Of a stretch of DNA of 64,000 bases, positions 34,651 to 44,469 are shown piece by piece. Positions within the stretch are counted from its first letter, which is position 1, and every line of letters begins with the position of its first letter. The DNA comes from Mucilaginibacter roseus (GTDB taxonomy: Bacteria; Bacteroidota; Bacteroidia; Sphingobacteriales; Sphingobacteriaceae). Position numbers and translations under genes: made by a program. Below the pieces are notes generated by a model. That model was given only the letters and a program-made list of their open reading frames with translations, searched no databases and was not told the origin of the DNA. Location of the stretch: NCBI RefSeq assembly GCF_021215455.1, contig NZ_JAJPWV010000003.1:806001-870000 (forward strand), read 5' to 3'.

Positions 34651-34689
34651 TGTTCAATTAACTATTAACTGATCTTATTTATTAACGAA

Positions 34690-37600
34690 ATGAAAAAACT
34701 TCTACTCGTAAGTTTGTGCTTTCTGTTGTTATGCGTAACGCAGACATTTGCGCAAAATCGGACAGTTACCGGTACTGTTACTTCAAAGGACGACGGCCTT
34801 CCGTTGCCCGGAGTAAGTGTAACCGTATCGGGAACTACAATTGGTACGCAAACAAATGCGGCAGGTAAATTCTCCATCTCTGTGCCCGCAAATGCAAAAT
34901 CGCTACGTTTTTCTTTTATCGGCTTTGAAAGCCAGGATGCATCAATCGGAACACGTACTGACGTTTCTGTATCCCTGTCGTCAAGCTCAAACCAGCTTAA
35001 TGAGGTGGTTGTTGCAGCTGCCGGTCTTCAGGTACAAAAAAGTACGCAAGGTTACGCAACCACTCAGCTGAAGAGCCAGGCCATCACTCAAGGTAAAACC
35101 CCAAGTGTTGCCGCGGCCCTTTCTGGTAAAGTTGCAGGTTTGCAAGTTAACGTTGTAAGCAGCGGTGTTAACCCTAACGTACGTATCGTACTTCGTGGTA
35201 ACCGTTCATTACTTGGTAACAACCAGGCCCTGATCGTGTTGGATAACATCATTGTTCCAAATGCGGTATTAAACAGCTTAAACCCAGAGGATATCGAAGA
35301 CATCCAGGTGTTGAATGGTGCTTCTGGTGCTGCTCTTTATGGTTCGGACGCGTCAAACGGTGCGATCCTGATCACAACCAAAAAAGGTAAAAAAGGATCA
35401 ACATCAATCCGCTTTTCAAACACAACCAGTTTAGAGCAGGTTAGTTACTTCCCGAAAGTTCAAAACCAGTTTGGTTCAGGTTCTGCGTCAGGTATCCAAC
35501 AATATACGCCTTACGAAAACCAACAATACGGACCTGCGTTTGACGGTTCATTAAAACCAGTGGGCCGTGTGCTTGAAGATGGTTCTCAACAAATACTTCC
35601 TTACGCAGCAACAAACTCAAAAAATGATTTTTGGGAAACAGGTGTAGCTAACCAGTCAGACTTCACTTTACAAACAGGTGATGACAAGTCAACAACTTAT
35701 TTTTCAGGTCAGTACTTTACTCAAAAAGGTACAACTCCTGGTGACAGGTACAACCGTGTGTCATTGCGTTTGAACGGTACCCGTGATATCGGTAGCAACG
35801 TTTCGTTAGACTACTCTGCTAACTATGTTCAAAACCGTTTGGATGTAACCAGCGCGACCGGTACAATTTATGACAACTTATTAAACCAGCCTGATAACAT
35901 CCGTATTACTGATTATAAAGATTGGCGCAATAATAAATTTGCTAACCCTAACGGTTTTTACAACGATTATTACGATAACCCTTATTACAGGGCTGCTAAC
36001 AGCCGTGCCAAAACCCGTCAGGATTATTTAATTGGTAAAGCTGAGTTAAAGTGGCGCCCTATTGATGTATTAACGTTTGTAGGCCGTGTGGGTATTTCAA
36101 CATACAATACATCATATAAGAGCACTGTTAACAAATTTGTGTTTACCCCTTATACAATTGCAAGCGGTAAATTCAATGGCGCTAACAATATTCCAGGTAG
36201 TGTTGAAGACGGTAGTTCATACACCACTCAATTGTTATCAGAGTTTCAAGGTACTTTTGAAAAAACCTATGGCGATTTCAAGGTGTCATTTACTGCCGGT
36301 ACTCAGCTTCGTGGGAATAACGACAATTCTCAAACAATCAATGCCAGTGGTTTAATACAAGAGGATTTATTTAACGTTGGCGCTCGCTACACCGCTAATA
36401 CAGGTGGAGGCCAAAGTTCTGCTACAAGAAGGCAAATGGGTGTTTACGGTGATTTACGTGTAACTTATAAAGATTATTTAACTTTAGAAGGTACGGGCCG
36501 TAACGACTGGACTTCAGTTTTAGCAAGAGATAACCGCTCTTTCTTCTATCCGTCATTAAGTGCTTCATTCGTGCCAACAATGGCTTTTGAATCACTAAAA
36601 GATAATGACATGGTTAACAGCTTAAAAATCCGTGCTTCATTATCAAAAGTAGGTCAGGCTAACATCGATGCTTATGCTAATGTTCCAACTTACAGCCAAG
36701 CTGCAGGTTATCCATTCAGCACAGGCCCAGGTTACATCCTGAGCAGCCGTTTAGTATCATCTTCACTACGTCCGGAGATCACTAAAGGTTGGGAAGCTGG
36801 TTTTGATGGTTTGTTCTTTAACGAACGTGTAAGCGCAAGCTTAACATACTACAAAACAAATACTACTAACCAAACAGTTCCTACAGGCGTATCAAACGCA
36901 ACCGGCTTTACCTCTTACTTAACTAATACGGGTAACGTATTAAACAAAGGTTTGGAAAGTACTTTAAGCGTTATAGCATACAAGAATACTGATTGGCAAT
37001 TAACATTAGGCGGTAACTACACCTATCAAATAAACAAGGTTGTTGAAATCAGCTCTGACCTTAACCAGGTTGCTTTGAGCACTGGCGCTTCTGCGCAGGT
37101 GTATGCTATTACCGGATTGCCTTACCCAGTACTACAGGGTACCGATTATCTTCGTGATGACCAAGGCCGAGTAGTGATTAACAGAGCCACCGGTTATCCG
37201 ATTGCTAATGCTGCTCAAACTATATTAGGTAACACCAGCCCTAAACATCGTGTTGGCGTGAATATGGAGGTTAAATACAAAAGCTTCAGATTATTTGCAT
37301 TGGCTGAATACCGTGGTGGTTTCGTAGTATACAACAGTGGTGCCGGTACTTACGATTTCTCTGGTTCAGGTATCAGAACAGCATACTATAACCGTGAGCG
37401 TTTCGTGTTCCCTAACTCATCTTATTTTGATGAAGCTACTAACTCTTACGTTCCTAACACAAACATCACCGTGTCAGACGGTGGCGCAGGGTTCTTTGCT
37501 GATAACAACTATAACATGAACATCGCTACCAACTATATTTACAGCGGTGCATCATGGAAGTTGCGTGAGGTGTCTTTGTCATATGATTTACCAAAATCGA

Positions 37601-37797
37601 TTTTAGGTAACCAAAAATATGTTAAAGGTGTAACCATCAGCGCACAAGGTCGTAACCTGTTCCTGTGGGTTCCAAAATCAAACCTTTACACCGACCCTGA
37701 GTTTAACTTCACAGATGGTAACGCTATTGGTATCCAATCATTAAGCCAAACCCCTCCAACCCGTTACTTTGGTGCAACCCTATCAGTAACATTATAA
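34690..37797 (+). CDS. SusC/RagA-family TonB-linked outer-membrane protein
   Basis: A 1035-residue nutrient importer of the outer membrane. Signal peptide (about 1-21, ends TFAQ), carboxypeptidase-regulatory-like domain (about 25-98: VTGTVTSKDDGLPLPGVSV), plug (about 105-230) with the SusC-specific LNPEDIEDIQVLNGASGAALYGSDASNGAILITTKKG, then a 22-strand-type barrel. It has no STN domain, so it is not expected to signal to an anti-sigma factor. The SusD-like partner follows 19 bp downstream. Codons are markedly biased (Arg CGT, Gly GGT, Asn AAC), suggesting high expression. Ligand unknown; no degrading enzyme is nearby. Confidence 0.93.
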   Translation: MKKLLLVSLCFLLLCVTQTFAQNRTVTGTVTSKDDGLPLPGVSVTVSGTTIGTQTNAAGKFSISVPANAKSLRFSFIGFESQDASIGTRTDVSVSLSSSSNQLNEVVVAAAGLQVQKSTQGYATTQLKSQAITQGKTPSVAAALSGKVAGLQVNVVSSGVNPNVRIVLRGNRSLLGNNQALIVLDNIIVPNAVLNSLNPEDIEDIQVLNGASGAALYGSDASNGAILITTKKGKKGSTSIRFSNTTSLEQVSYFPKVQNQFGSGSASGIQQYTPYENQQYGPAFDGSLKPVGRVLEDGSQQILPYAATNSKNDFWETGVANQSDFTLQTGDDKSTTYFSGQYFTQKGTTPGDRYNRVSLRLNGTRDIGSNVSLDYSANYVQNRLDVTSATGTIYDNLLNQPDNIRITDYKDWRNNKFANPNGFYNDYYDNPYYRAANSRAKTRQDYLIGKAELKWRPIDVLTFVGRVGISTYNTSYKSTVNKFVFTPYTIASGKFNGANNIPGSVEDGSSYTTQLLSEFQGTFEKTYGDFKVSFTAGTQLRGNNDNSQTINASGLIQEDLFNVGARYTANTGGGQSSATRRQMGVYGDLRVTYKDYLTLEGTGRNDWTSVLARDNRSFFYPSLSASFVPTMAFESLKDNDMVNSLKIRASLSKVGQANIDAYANVPTYSQAAGYPFSTGPGYILSSRLVSSSLRPEITKGWEAGFDGLFFNERVSASLTYYKTNTTNQTVPTGVSNATGFTSYLTNTGNVLNKGLESTLSVIAYKNTDWQLTLGGNYTYQINKVVEISSDLNQVALSTGASAQVYAITGLPYPVLQGTDYLRDDQGRVVINRATGYPIANAAQTILGNTSPKHRVGVNMEVKYKSFRLFALAEYRGGFVVYNSGAGTYDFSGSGIRTAYYNRERFVFPNSSYFDEATNSYVPNTNITVSDGGAGFFADNNYNMNIATNYIYSGASWKLREVSLSYDLPKSILGNQKYVKGVTISAQGRNLFLWVPKSNLYTDPEFNFTDGNAIGIQSLSQTPPTRYFGATLSVTL

Positions 37798-37816
37798 TTA
37801 AAAAGAGAAAAAGACA

Positions 37817-39517
37817 ATGAAAAGGATAAAATTTTTAAATATGATACTTTTAGGGGGGGCCTTATTAGCAACCACCTCTTGTAACAAGTATCTGGATGTA
37901 AACGATAATCCGAATAACCCAGTTGATGTTAGTCCGGACTTGATCCTGCCAGCAGCACTTGCACAAACAGCGGCAAACAACGTAACATTTAATAGCTATG
38001 GAGCTTGGGCTGGTGGTTACCAGGCAAATGCAGGTGGCTATGGTGGTTTTGGTTCAGTATTGACTTATAACTATGCAACCAGTGATAACAATGGTTTGTG
38101 GTCATCTACCTATAGCAACCTTAACAGTTATCAAACTATCATCAATAAAACTGATGCAACCGGCCCGTATAAGAACTATAACGCAATAGCAAAAATAATG
38201 AAAGCTTTTTGCTACCTGCGTTTGATCGATGTTTACAATGATGTGCCTTATACTGACGCCTTGAAAGGAGTTGAAAACCTTACTCCTAAATATGATAAGG
38301 CAGAAGATATATACGTTGCTTTATTTGGTGAATTGAATGCTGCAATAGCGTCATTAGCAATAGCTAACAATTCTCAAACAACTATCTCTACTGCAACCAG
38401 CGCTAACAGCCAACGTATTGATATTATCACGTCTGGTCAAAGCGGCGGCGGTGAGTGGGAAGCTAACGGTTTTCCTACGGCTAAATGGACTGCTTTTGCA
38501 AATACTTTAAAGCTTAAAATGTTAGTACGTATTCGCGAAGTTGGAAGTCTTTCGTCAACTTTCAATACCGAAAAGGCAAAGCTTGCAAGCGCCGCTTTTG
38601 TTACTTATGATGTAAAAGCCCAACCGGGATATGCATCAGGCCAGGACGGTAAACAAAATCCGTCATTTAACGCTTATGCTTATACTTACACAGGCGGATC
38701 AGCGCAATTAACTACAATCCCTACTTTCTTCGCTGTCGGTTTTTACGATGGTCATAAATTGGAGGATGATGTTAGAGGCTTAGGTTTGTACGATCCTGTT
38801 GTAACCTACAGAAACTATACAACCGCCAATCAATTAGGTGTAGTTGATGCTGATGTACCTGGTTCTGCAACAGGCGGCCAATTCTTTACAGGAAACAGTA
38901 ACGGTGCCGCATCGGCAGGTTATGGTACTATTAAGGGAGCGCAAATGGCTCAACCTTTAATGTTAGCTGCTGAGAGTTATTTTATTCAGGCTGAAGCTAA
39001 ATTGTTCGGAATTATTTCATCAGGCTTAACTGAAGATGAGTTATTTGCCCGCGGAATCCGTGCTTCACAACGTTATTTGTTAACAGATCAAAACGAAGCA
39101 TTGCAGCCTGATTATGCCGCAGAACCTGATGCCGCTGAAGGCAACGGAGCGGGACAAGAGTCTTATGATTACTATGTTGAGCAAAATGCCGGTGCTTCTA
39201 AGCCTTATTTGGTTGATTTGGGCGTGGCTACTACTACTGCACAGAAACTTGAAGCCATTGTTACGCAAAAATGGATAGCTGTTAATTACATTCATAGTAA
39301 TGAAGGCTGGTCTGATTACAGAAGAACAGGTTATCCGGTTACAAGCCCAGGCGGCAATGAATATAACAACTTTGCTTCAGTTCAGTCAGTGTCTACTCGT
39401 CAGGATAAATTGCCTGTTCGCGTATTGTACCCGGCATCTGAATATGCACTTAACGCTCAGAATGTTCCTGCAGGTATTAATCCGTTTACGTCTCGTGTGT
39501 TTTACGATTTAAATTAA
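37817..39517 (+). CDS. SusD/RagB-family nutrient-binding outer-membrane lipoprotein
   Basis: A 566-residue surface lipoprotein that lids the SusC-type transporter encoded just upstream. Lipobox Cys22 lies in LLATTSCNKYLD. The chain is helical with TPR-like segments (IAKIMKAFCYLRLIDVYNDVPYTDAL; IQAEAKLFGIIS) and the C-terminal NEGWSDYRRTGYP region. It is of the SusD-like_2 type (NDNPNNP after the lipobox), often tied to peptide or unknown nutrients. The ligand cannot be predicted. The gene is 19 bp from susC and 21 bp from the BT_3987-like gene. Confidence 0.92.
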   Translation: MKRIKFLNMILLGGALLATTSCNKYLDVNDNPNNPVDVSPDLILPAALAQTAANNVTFNSYGAWAGGYQANAGGYGGFGSVLTYNYATSDNNGLWSSTYSNLNSYQTIINKTDATGPYKNYNAIAKIMKAFCYLRLIDVYNDVPYTDALKGVENLTPKYDKAEDIYVALFGELNAAIASLAIANNSQTTISTATSANSQRIDIITSGQSGGGEWEANGFPTAKWTAFANTLKLKMLVRIREVGSLSSTFNTEKAKLASAAFVTYDVKAQPGYASGQDGKQNPSFNAYAYTYTGGSAQLTTIPTFFAVGFYDGHKLEDDVRGLGLYDPVVTYRNYTTANQLGVVDADVPGSATGGQFFTGNSNGAASAGYGTIKGAQMAQPLMLAAESYFIQAEAKLFGIISSGLTEDELFARGIRASQRYLLTDQNEALQPDYAAEPDAAEGNGAGQESYDYYVEQNAGASKPYLVDLGVATTTAQKLEAIVTQKWIAVNYIHSNEGWSDYRRTGYPVTSPGGNEYNNFASVQSVSTRQDKLPVRVLYPASEYALNAQNVPAGINPFTSRVFYDLN

Positions 39518-39538
39518 TATCTATTTAAATTTAAAAAA

Positions 39539-40525
39539 ATGAAAAAGTATTTAAGCATATTATTATTCACTGCTGCCGTTACAAGCTTAACATCTTGTTT
39601 AAAGGATGACAGGCCTAACTTAACTCCTACAAATTCTCCAGCAGTTGTTGAGTTTTCTTCATCAACTCTTGAGTTGCCCAGCTCATCAGTAGGTACAAAA
39701 TATGCTCTGTATGAAAGAGCATATGAATTGGATCCAAACATTGAAATGCCCTACGTAATTAATTACGCAGGTGGTTCAGCGGCTCCAAAGGATATTAAAA
39801 TTAAACTGGGAATTAAGCCTGAGGCTATTGACGAGTATGTTGCAGAACAAGCCGAAGACGGTATTACGTTAGATTACTCGTTATTACCAAGTGCATTTTA
39901 TTCGATACCTGCCGAGGTTACCATTCCGAAAGGGCAGCGCATGGTTAAAATCAATGTAAAATTGAATACTACATTGATAACAGATTTTGATGCGCAATAT
40001 GTACTCCCTATCAGTATTACTGATGCCGATGGTACAACTATTAGTGGCAATTACGGTACCATTTTAACTAAGGTAAGTGTGAAAAACAAGTATGATGGAA
40101 ATTATACAGTTACCGCTACCGCGCCAATGGTTGATGCCACCAACCCTGGTTTGACCGGTTATTACCCATTAGATTCGGATTTGATTACTACCTCACCAAA
40201 CTCAGTAGTAATGTTCTGTAACACATATCTTGGTGGTTTGCAAGGTCACCCTATTAAAAGTGGTACAGCAAACTCATATTATGGTAACTTTGCTCCAATC
40301 TTCACAATGGATGATAATGGTAACGTAACAAGTGTTACTAACTTCTACGGTCAAGGTAGCAATTCAAGTAATCGTGCTGCAAGGCTTGACCCATCAGGTG
40401 TTAATAAGTTTACTGTTTCAGTAGATGGTACTACCAAAACGCTTGACGTAAGTTATATTATGGTTCAAGGCGGTGCTGACAGAACATTTTTCCATGAAAA
40501 ATGGACATTTGAAGGAAGTCGTTAA
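39539..40525 (+). CDS. DUF1735 (BT_3987-like N-terminal) surface lipoprotein
   Basis: A 328-residue lipoprotein, third gene of the SusC/SusD locus. Signal peptide with lipobox Cys20 (SLTSCLKDD). The DUF1735 beta-sandwich occupies about 40-170 (AIDEYVAEQAEDGITLDYSLLPSAFYSIP and VTIPKGQRMVKINVKLNT are typical). A C-terminal beta domain (about 180-328: NKYDGNYTVTA) resembles the DUF4361 type. Such proteins are thought to be accessory glycan-binding surface lipoproteins. A strong terminator follows, so the locus has only these three genes and no hydrolase. Confidence 0.87.
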   Translation: MKKYLSILLFTAAVTSLTSCLKDDRPNLTPTNSPAVVEFSSSTLELPSSSVGTKYALYERAYELDPNIEMPYVINYAGGSAAPKDIKIKLGIKPEAIDEYVAEQAEDGITLDYSLLPSAFYSIPAEVTIPKGQRMVKINVKLNTTLITDFDAQYVLPISITDADGTTISGNYGTILTKVSVKNKYDGNYTVTATAPMVDATNPGLTGYYPLDSDLITTSPNSVVMFCNTYLGGLQGHPIKSGTANSYYGNFAPIFTMDDNGNVTSVTNFYGQGSNSSNRAARLDPSGVNKFTVSVDGTTKTLDVSYIMVQGGADRTFFHEKWTFEGSR

Positions 40526-40545
40526 TTCTGCAATTATCTAAAACG

Positions 40546-40572
40546 AAAAAGCCGCTTAATAGCGGCTTTTTT
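40546..40572. terminator. bidirectional terminator between convergent genes
   Basis: AAAAAGCCGCT, loop TAAT, AGCGGCTTTTTT: 6-bp GC-rich stem with flanking A and T tracts on both sides, 21 bp after the BT_3987-like gene and 14 bp before the DoxX stop. It can end transcripts from both directions. Confidence 0.88.
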
Positions 40573-40585
40573 GTTTTGATTGAAC

Positions 40586-40993
40586 TTATCGTTTATCAAT
40601 ACTATACTTCCCTGGGCCAATAAATATCAACCCTGCAAATACAAAACCCAATTCAATAGCGTGCGACGCTTCCATTAATCCATCGCCCTTACCCAGGTGC
40701 ATGGCTGAAGCCACAATCATATTAAGCGTTAAAAATATCGCTGCGGGCCTAAACCATAATCCAAGTAAAATCAATACGCCACCTGCCGCTTCGGCTAACG
40801 CTGCCATCAGTCCCCAAAATGTCGGAGCAAAATTAAGTCCTACAAACTTGGCGGATGCGCCTAATTGCGTCCAGCCATCAGGCCCGCCTATAAGCTTCGG
40901 GTAACCGTGAAAAATCATCATGGCGCCAAGGCCAATTCGTAATACTAATAAACCGGCATCTTTATACTGCCCAAGGTTGCTTAAAACTGCCAT
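40586..40993 (-). CDS. DoxX family membrane protein
   Basis: 135 residues with four transmembrane helices. Typical DoxX segments are LLVLRIGLGAMMIFHGYPKLIGG, FWGLMAALAEAAGGVLILLGLWFRPAA and a C-terminal IELGFVFAGLIFIGPGKYSIDKR. Family members include thiosulfate:quinone oxidoreductase subunits and redox-complex membrane proteins, but most, like this short one, have no known role. It is convergent with the SusC-locus end across a shared terminator and is followed upstream by the LD-carboxypeptidase gene (50-bp gap), which may have its own promoter. Confidence 0.9.
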   Translation of the reverse strand: MAVLSNLGQYKDAGLLVLRIGLGAMMIFHGYPKLIGGPDGWTQLGASAKFVGLNFAPTFWGLMAALAEAAGGVLILLGLWFRPAAIFLTLNMIVASAMHLGKGDGLMEASHAIELGFVFAGLIFIGPGKYSIDKR

Positions 40994-41042
40994 AAGTTTT
41001 TATTTGATTGATCGGAAATTATACAACGATAAACAGTTACGT

Positions 41043-41945
41043 TTATATATAGTTTGCTTTCACTTGCTGATTATCAACGACTAAGTGTAGTGCTGCGCCG
41101 TGAATTATGCTGTGGTTATTAGGAATGTGGCCCGCCGGAAAATCAAAGCAAGCCGGGTAGCCATAACCTTTTACCACATCCAGCACAATTTCTTCTACAG
41201 TTTGGCCAAAAGGAATATCGTTGTCCTTCAAATCTGTAAACCCACCTACTATCAGGCCCGCCAAGTTTTTAAGTTTTCCTGCGCGGTCAAGTGTACGTAT
41301 TAGGCGGTCTATCGAGTATAGATATTCACCTACATCTTCAATAAACAGGATTTTACCAGTATAATCAAAGTCGGATACTGAGCCGAGGCTACACACCAGC
41401 AAGGTAAGATTGCCGCCAACTATTGTTCCTGTAGCTTCTCCGCTGATATTGTAGTGGCCCGGTGAAGTGTACTCATAGATAAAAGGCTCACCGAACAACG
41501 CCTTGTAAAGCGTTTGTGTGGATTGTGCCGATGCGTCGGGAATGTTTACCGGCATTTGCCCGTGTATGCTCTGTAATTGGTATTTGCCGTACAGGTGGCT
41601 ATGCAGCAAGGTAATATCGCTAAAGCCTAAAACCCATTTAGGGTTAGTAGCTAACCGATCGAAATTTACATGGTCAATAATTCGGATGGTACCATAACCG
41701 CCACGGGCGGCAATGATGGCTTTTACGCTGTCATCATCAACAAAGCGCTGCATATCCTTTGCCCGCAAAGCGTCATCGCCGGAGAATTGGTGGAACGATG
41801 CCTTAACCGTTTCGCCCAAAATAACCTCAAGCCCCCATGATTGCAGCAGGTTTATGGCATCCGTCATGGGTTTGGGCAGTTTTTTGGCTGGGCAGGTGAT
41901 CGCAATCTTGTCACCTTTTTTAAGATATGGGGGAGTTATGCTCAT
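41043..41945 (-). CDS. LD-carboxypeptidase (MEROPS S66)
   Basis: A 300-residue cytosolic serine peptidase that removes the terminal D-Ala from murein tetrapeptides in peptidoglycan recycling. The S66 catalytic triad is visible: Ser109 in WVLGFSDIT, Glu203 in LFIEDVGEYLY and His273 in FPAGHIPNN. Length and order match E. coli LdcA. No signal peptide. It is divergent from metG with 41 bp between starts, which must hold both promoters. A microcin-C self-immunity role (MccF) is possible for some members, but the general LdcA role is more likely. Confidence 0.92.
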   Translation of the reverse strand: MSITPPYLKKGDKIAITCPAKKLPKPMTDAINLLQSWGLEVILGETVKASFHQFSGDDALRAKDMQRFVDDDSVKAIIAARGGYGTIRIIDHVNFDRLATNPKWVLGFSDITLLHSHLYGKYQLQSIHGQMPVNIPDASAQSTQTLYKALFGEPFIYEYTSPGHYNISGEATGTIVGGNLTLLVCSLGSVSDFDYTGKILFIEDVGEYLYSIDRLIRTLDRAGKLKNLAGLIVGGFTDLKDNDIPFGQTVEEIVLDVVKGYGYPACFDFPAGHIPNNHSIIHGAALHLVVDNQQVKANYI

Positions 41946-41986
41946 ATTGAATTATCTTTGCCAAATTATAAATAACGCAGTACATA

Positions 41987-44059
41987 ATGTCACAACTCGA
42001 TAAATTTAAACGATATACCATAACATCAGCATTACCCTATGCTAATGGGCCTTTGCACATCGGGCACCTGGCAGGGGCTTATTTACCTGCTGATATTTTT
42101 GTGCGTTACCTGCGCCTTAAAAAGCGGGATGTGGTTTACATATGCGGATCTGACGAACATGGCGCCGCTATCACCATAAAAGCTAAAAAAGAAGGTACCA
42201 CGCCGCAGGCTATCATTGATAAATATCACCATCAGATAAAAGATAGCTTTGAAAAATTCGGTATCTCTTTCGATATATATCACCGTACTTCATCGCCTAT
42301 CCATCATGATCTTTCAAAGGAATTCTTTTTGAATTTGTATGAGAAGGGCGAGTTTGAAGAGAAGTTTTCTGAACAATATTTTGACGAGGAGTACCAGCAG
42401 TTTCTGGCCGACCGTTACATTGTAGGTACCTGCCCTAACTGCCATAATGAAAATGCATATGGCGATCAGTGCGAAAAATGTGGTACATCACTTAACCCTA
42501 CCGACCTGATTAACCCGGTATCAACCCTGAGCGGAAAAACGCCTGTTTTGAAACCAACCAAGCACTGGTATTTACCTTTGGATAAGTATCAGCCATGGCT
42601 GGAAAAATGGATTGACGAGAAGGAAGGGGAGTGGAAGGTAAACGTATTCGGCCAGTGCAAATCGTGGCTAAAATCGGGCCTGCAACCCCGCTCTATGACT
42701 CGTGATCTGGATTGGGGTATTGACGTGCCTTTAGAAGAAGCAAAGGGCAAAAAGCTATACGTTTGGCTGGATGCGCCGATAGGTTATGTATCGGCCACCA
42801 AACAATGGGCCATTGATAATAACAAGGATTGGCAATTGTACTGGAAAAAGCAGCAGAACACGGAGGACGATACCTGCCTCATACATTTTATCGGTAAGGA
42901 TAATATTGTTTTCCATTGCATCATCTTCCCATCGGTATTGCACGCGCATGGCGAATATGTGCTGCCGTATAATGTACCGGCCAATGAGTTTTTGAACCTG
43001 GAGGGCGATAAGCTATCGACCTCGCGTAATCATGCGGTTTGGCTGCATGAGTATTTGGAGGAATTCCCGAATAAGCAGGATGAACTACGTTACGTACTCA
43101 CCTCCATATTGCCCGAAACCAGCGACAGTGAATTTACCTGGAAAGATTACCAGGCACGTGTTAACAACGAGTTGGTGGCCATTTTGGGTAACTACATTAA
43201 CCGGGTGATGATACTGATGCACAAGTTTTACGAGGGTAAGATAGAAACGTCCGGCCCGTCTCTTGAGTTAACAGACGCTGCTTTAAATGAAGAGATAGGC
43301 AAAGGCTACGATGAGTTGGCCAAAGCATTGGAAGAGTTTAAATTCCGCCAGGGCTTACAGTCGGTTATTGATATGGCACGCCTGGGTAACCGTTACCTGA
43401 CCGAGAAAGAGCCTTGGAAAACCATTAAAACTGAGCCTGAATCGGCTAAGGAGGCCTTACATAACAGCTTGGTGCTGATAGGTCATTTAGCTACCTGCCT
43501 GCAAGTGTTTTTACCGGCGACAGCCAAAAGGATATTCCACATGCTGAACTGGCCGGTTGATACAATAGGCTTTGAAGAAGAACTATCATTTCTAAATGAG
43601 CATCAGTTGAACAAGCCGGAGTTATTGTTTGAAAAGATAGAGGACGAAGTGATAGAAAAGCAATTGCAAAAGCTACAGGCGCAAAAAGCAGCCGCTACAC
43701 AAGTAGTAGAAGCTGTAGTCGCCCCGGCAAAAGAAAATATCAGCTTTGAGCAATTTGCCGGGCTGGATATTCGCACCGGTACCATTTTAGCTGCCGAAAA
43801 AGTTGCTAAGACCAAAAAGCTGCTTAAACTGACCATTGATACGGGAATAGATCAGCGTACGGTGGTATCAGGCATTGCCGAGTGTTATGAACCTGAAGCT
43901 GTTGTAGGCGCGAAGGTGAGCATACTGGTAAACCTTGAACCGCGGGATATTAAAGGCATTACCTCGCAAGGCATGATATTGATGGCCGAAAATGCAGAGG
44001 GTAAACTAAGCTTTGTTGCTCCGGCTGATGAAATGCCTGACGGATCGATAATACGATAA
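41987..44059 (+). CDS. metG: methionine--tRNA ligase
   Basis: Charges tRNA-Met with methionine; cytosolic. 690 residues: class-I HIGH motif in YANGPLHIGHLAGAYLP (about 18-34), connective domain with four Cys in CPNCHNENAYGDQCEKC (about 147-163) for Zn, the KMSKS equivalent GDKLSTSRN near 343-351, helical anticodon-binding domain, and a C-terminal EMAP/Trbp111-like tRNA-binding domain (about 580-690: FEQFAGLDIRTGTILAAEKV). Domain order matches long-form bacterial MetRS. The KLSTS variant of KMSKS is, as far as I know, usual in this phylum. No frame problem seen. Confidence 0.97.
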   Translation: MSQLDKFKRYTITSALPYANGPLHIGHLAGAYLPADIFVRYLRLKKRDVVYICGSDEHGAAITIKAKKEGTTPQAIIDKYHHQIKDSFEKFGISFDIYHRTSSPIHHDLSKEFFLNLYEKGEFEEKFSEQYFDEEYQQFLADRYIVGTCPNCHNENAYGDQCEKCGTSLNPTDLINPVSTLSGKTPVLKPTKHWYLPLDKYQPWLEKWIDEKEGEWKVNVFGQCKSWLKSGLQPRSMTRDLDWGIDVPLEEAKGKKLYVWLDAPIGYVSATKQWAIDNNKDWQLYWKKQQNTEDDTCLIHFIGKDNIVFHCIIFPSVLHAHGEYVLPYNVPANEFLNLEGDKLSTSRNHAVWLHEYLEEFPNKQDELRYVLTSILPETSDSEFTWKDYQARVNNELVAILGNYINRVMILMHKFYEGKIETSGPSLELTDAALNEEIGKGYDELAKALEEFKFRQGLQSVIDMARLGNRYLTEKEPWKTIKTEPESAKEALHNSLVLIGHLATCLQVFLPATAKRIFHMLNWPVDTIGFEEELSFLNEHQLNKPELLFEKIEDEVIEKQLQKLQAQKAAATQVVEAVVAPAKENISFEQFAGLDIRTGTILAAEKVAKTKKLLKLTIDTGIDQRTVVSGIAECYEPEAVVGAKVSILVNLEPRDIKGITSQGMILMAENAEGKLSFVAPADEMPDGSIIR

Positions 44060-44231
44060 AATGAGATGCAAGCATAAGGGATAAAAAACGGGGAGTGGCG
44101 TTTCGAGAACGGCTCTGTCAAACTGGACGAATACTTTTATAAGTTGTTAAGCGATAAATGTGCGGCAAATAATTACGCGGTGCGATTGCCATCGTCAGCT
44201 AAATTTTGCAAATTTGCTGCTCAAAATATCC

Positions 44232-44303
44232 GGCCCTGTAGTTCAACGGATAGAATAGAAGTTTCCTAAACTTTAGATATGGGTTCGATTCCCGTCGGGG
44301 CTA
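44232..44303 (+). tRNA. tRNA-Arg (anticodon CCT)
   Basis: 72 bases fold as a cloverleaf. The acceptor stem GGCCCTG/CGGGGCT has two G-T wobbles; the D-arm is GTTC/GAAT. The anticodon stem GAAGT/ACTTT encloses TTCCTAA, and the T-arm ATGGG/CCCGT encloses TTCGATT. The anticodon CCT reads AGG. CCA is not encoded. A terminator follows directly. Confidence 0.92.
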
Positions 44304-44309
44304 CACTGA

Positions 44310-44348
44310 ATGCTGAACGTCTGTTGGATGTTCGGCATTTTTTATTTT
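44310..44348 (+). terminator. terminator of tRNA-Arg
   Basis: ATGCTGAACGTC pairs with GATGTTCGGCAT (12 bp, two G-U wobbles) around loop TGTTG, followed by a long T tract (TTTTTATTTT). It starts 7 bp after the tRNA. Confidence 0.85.
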
Positions 44349-44469
44349 AAGAGCCGAAATAGATCTCATTTAGAAACCAACCTTATTTAAGATTATAACT
44401 ATGAAATATTTAATAGCTGTATTCTACAGATACTAAAATAACGGAAGTACTCGAACAATAGCTTACGGG

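Noticed and set aside
43010..43040. KLSTS instead of KMSKS in methionyl-tRNA synthetase
   Set aside because: A usual variant in this group as far as I know, not a defect.
44078..44283. Open stretch after metG without an ATG, running into tRNA-Arg (reads NGEWRFENGSVKLDEYFYK)
   Set aside because: No start codon, no ribosome site, and it overlaps the tRNA; possibly a gene remnant or chance, not supportable as a gene.
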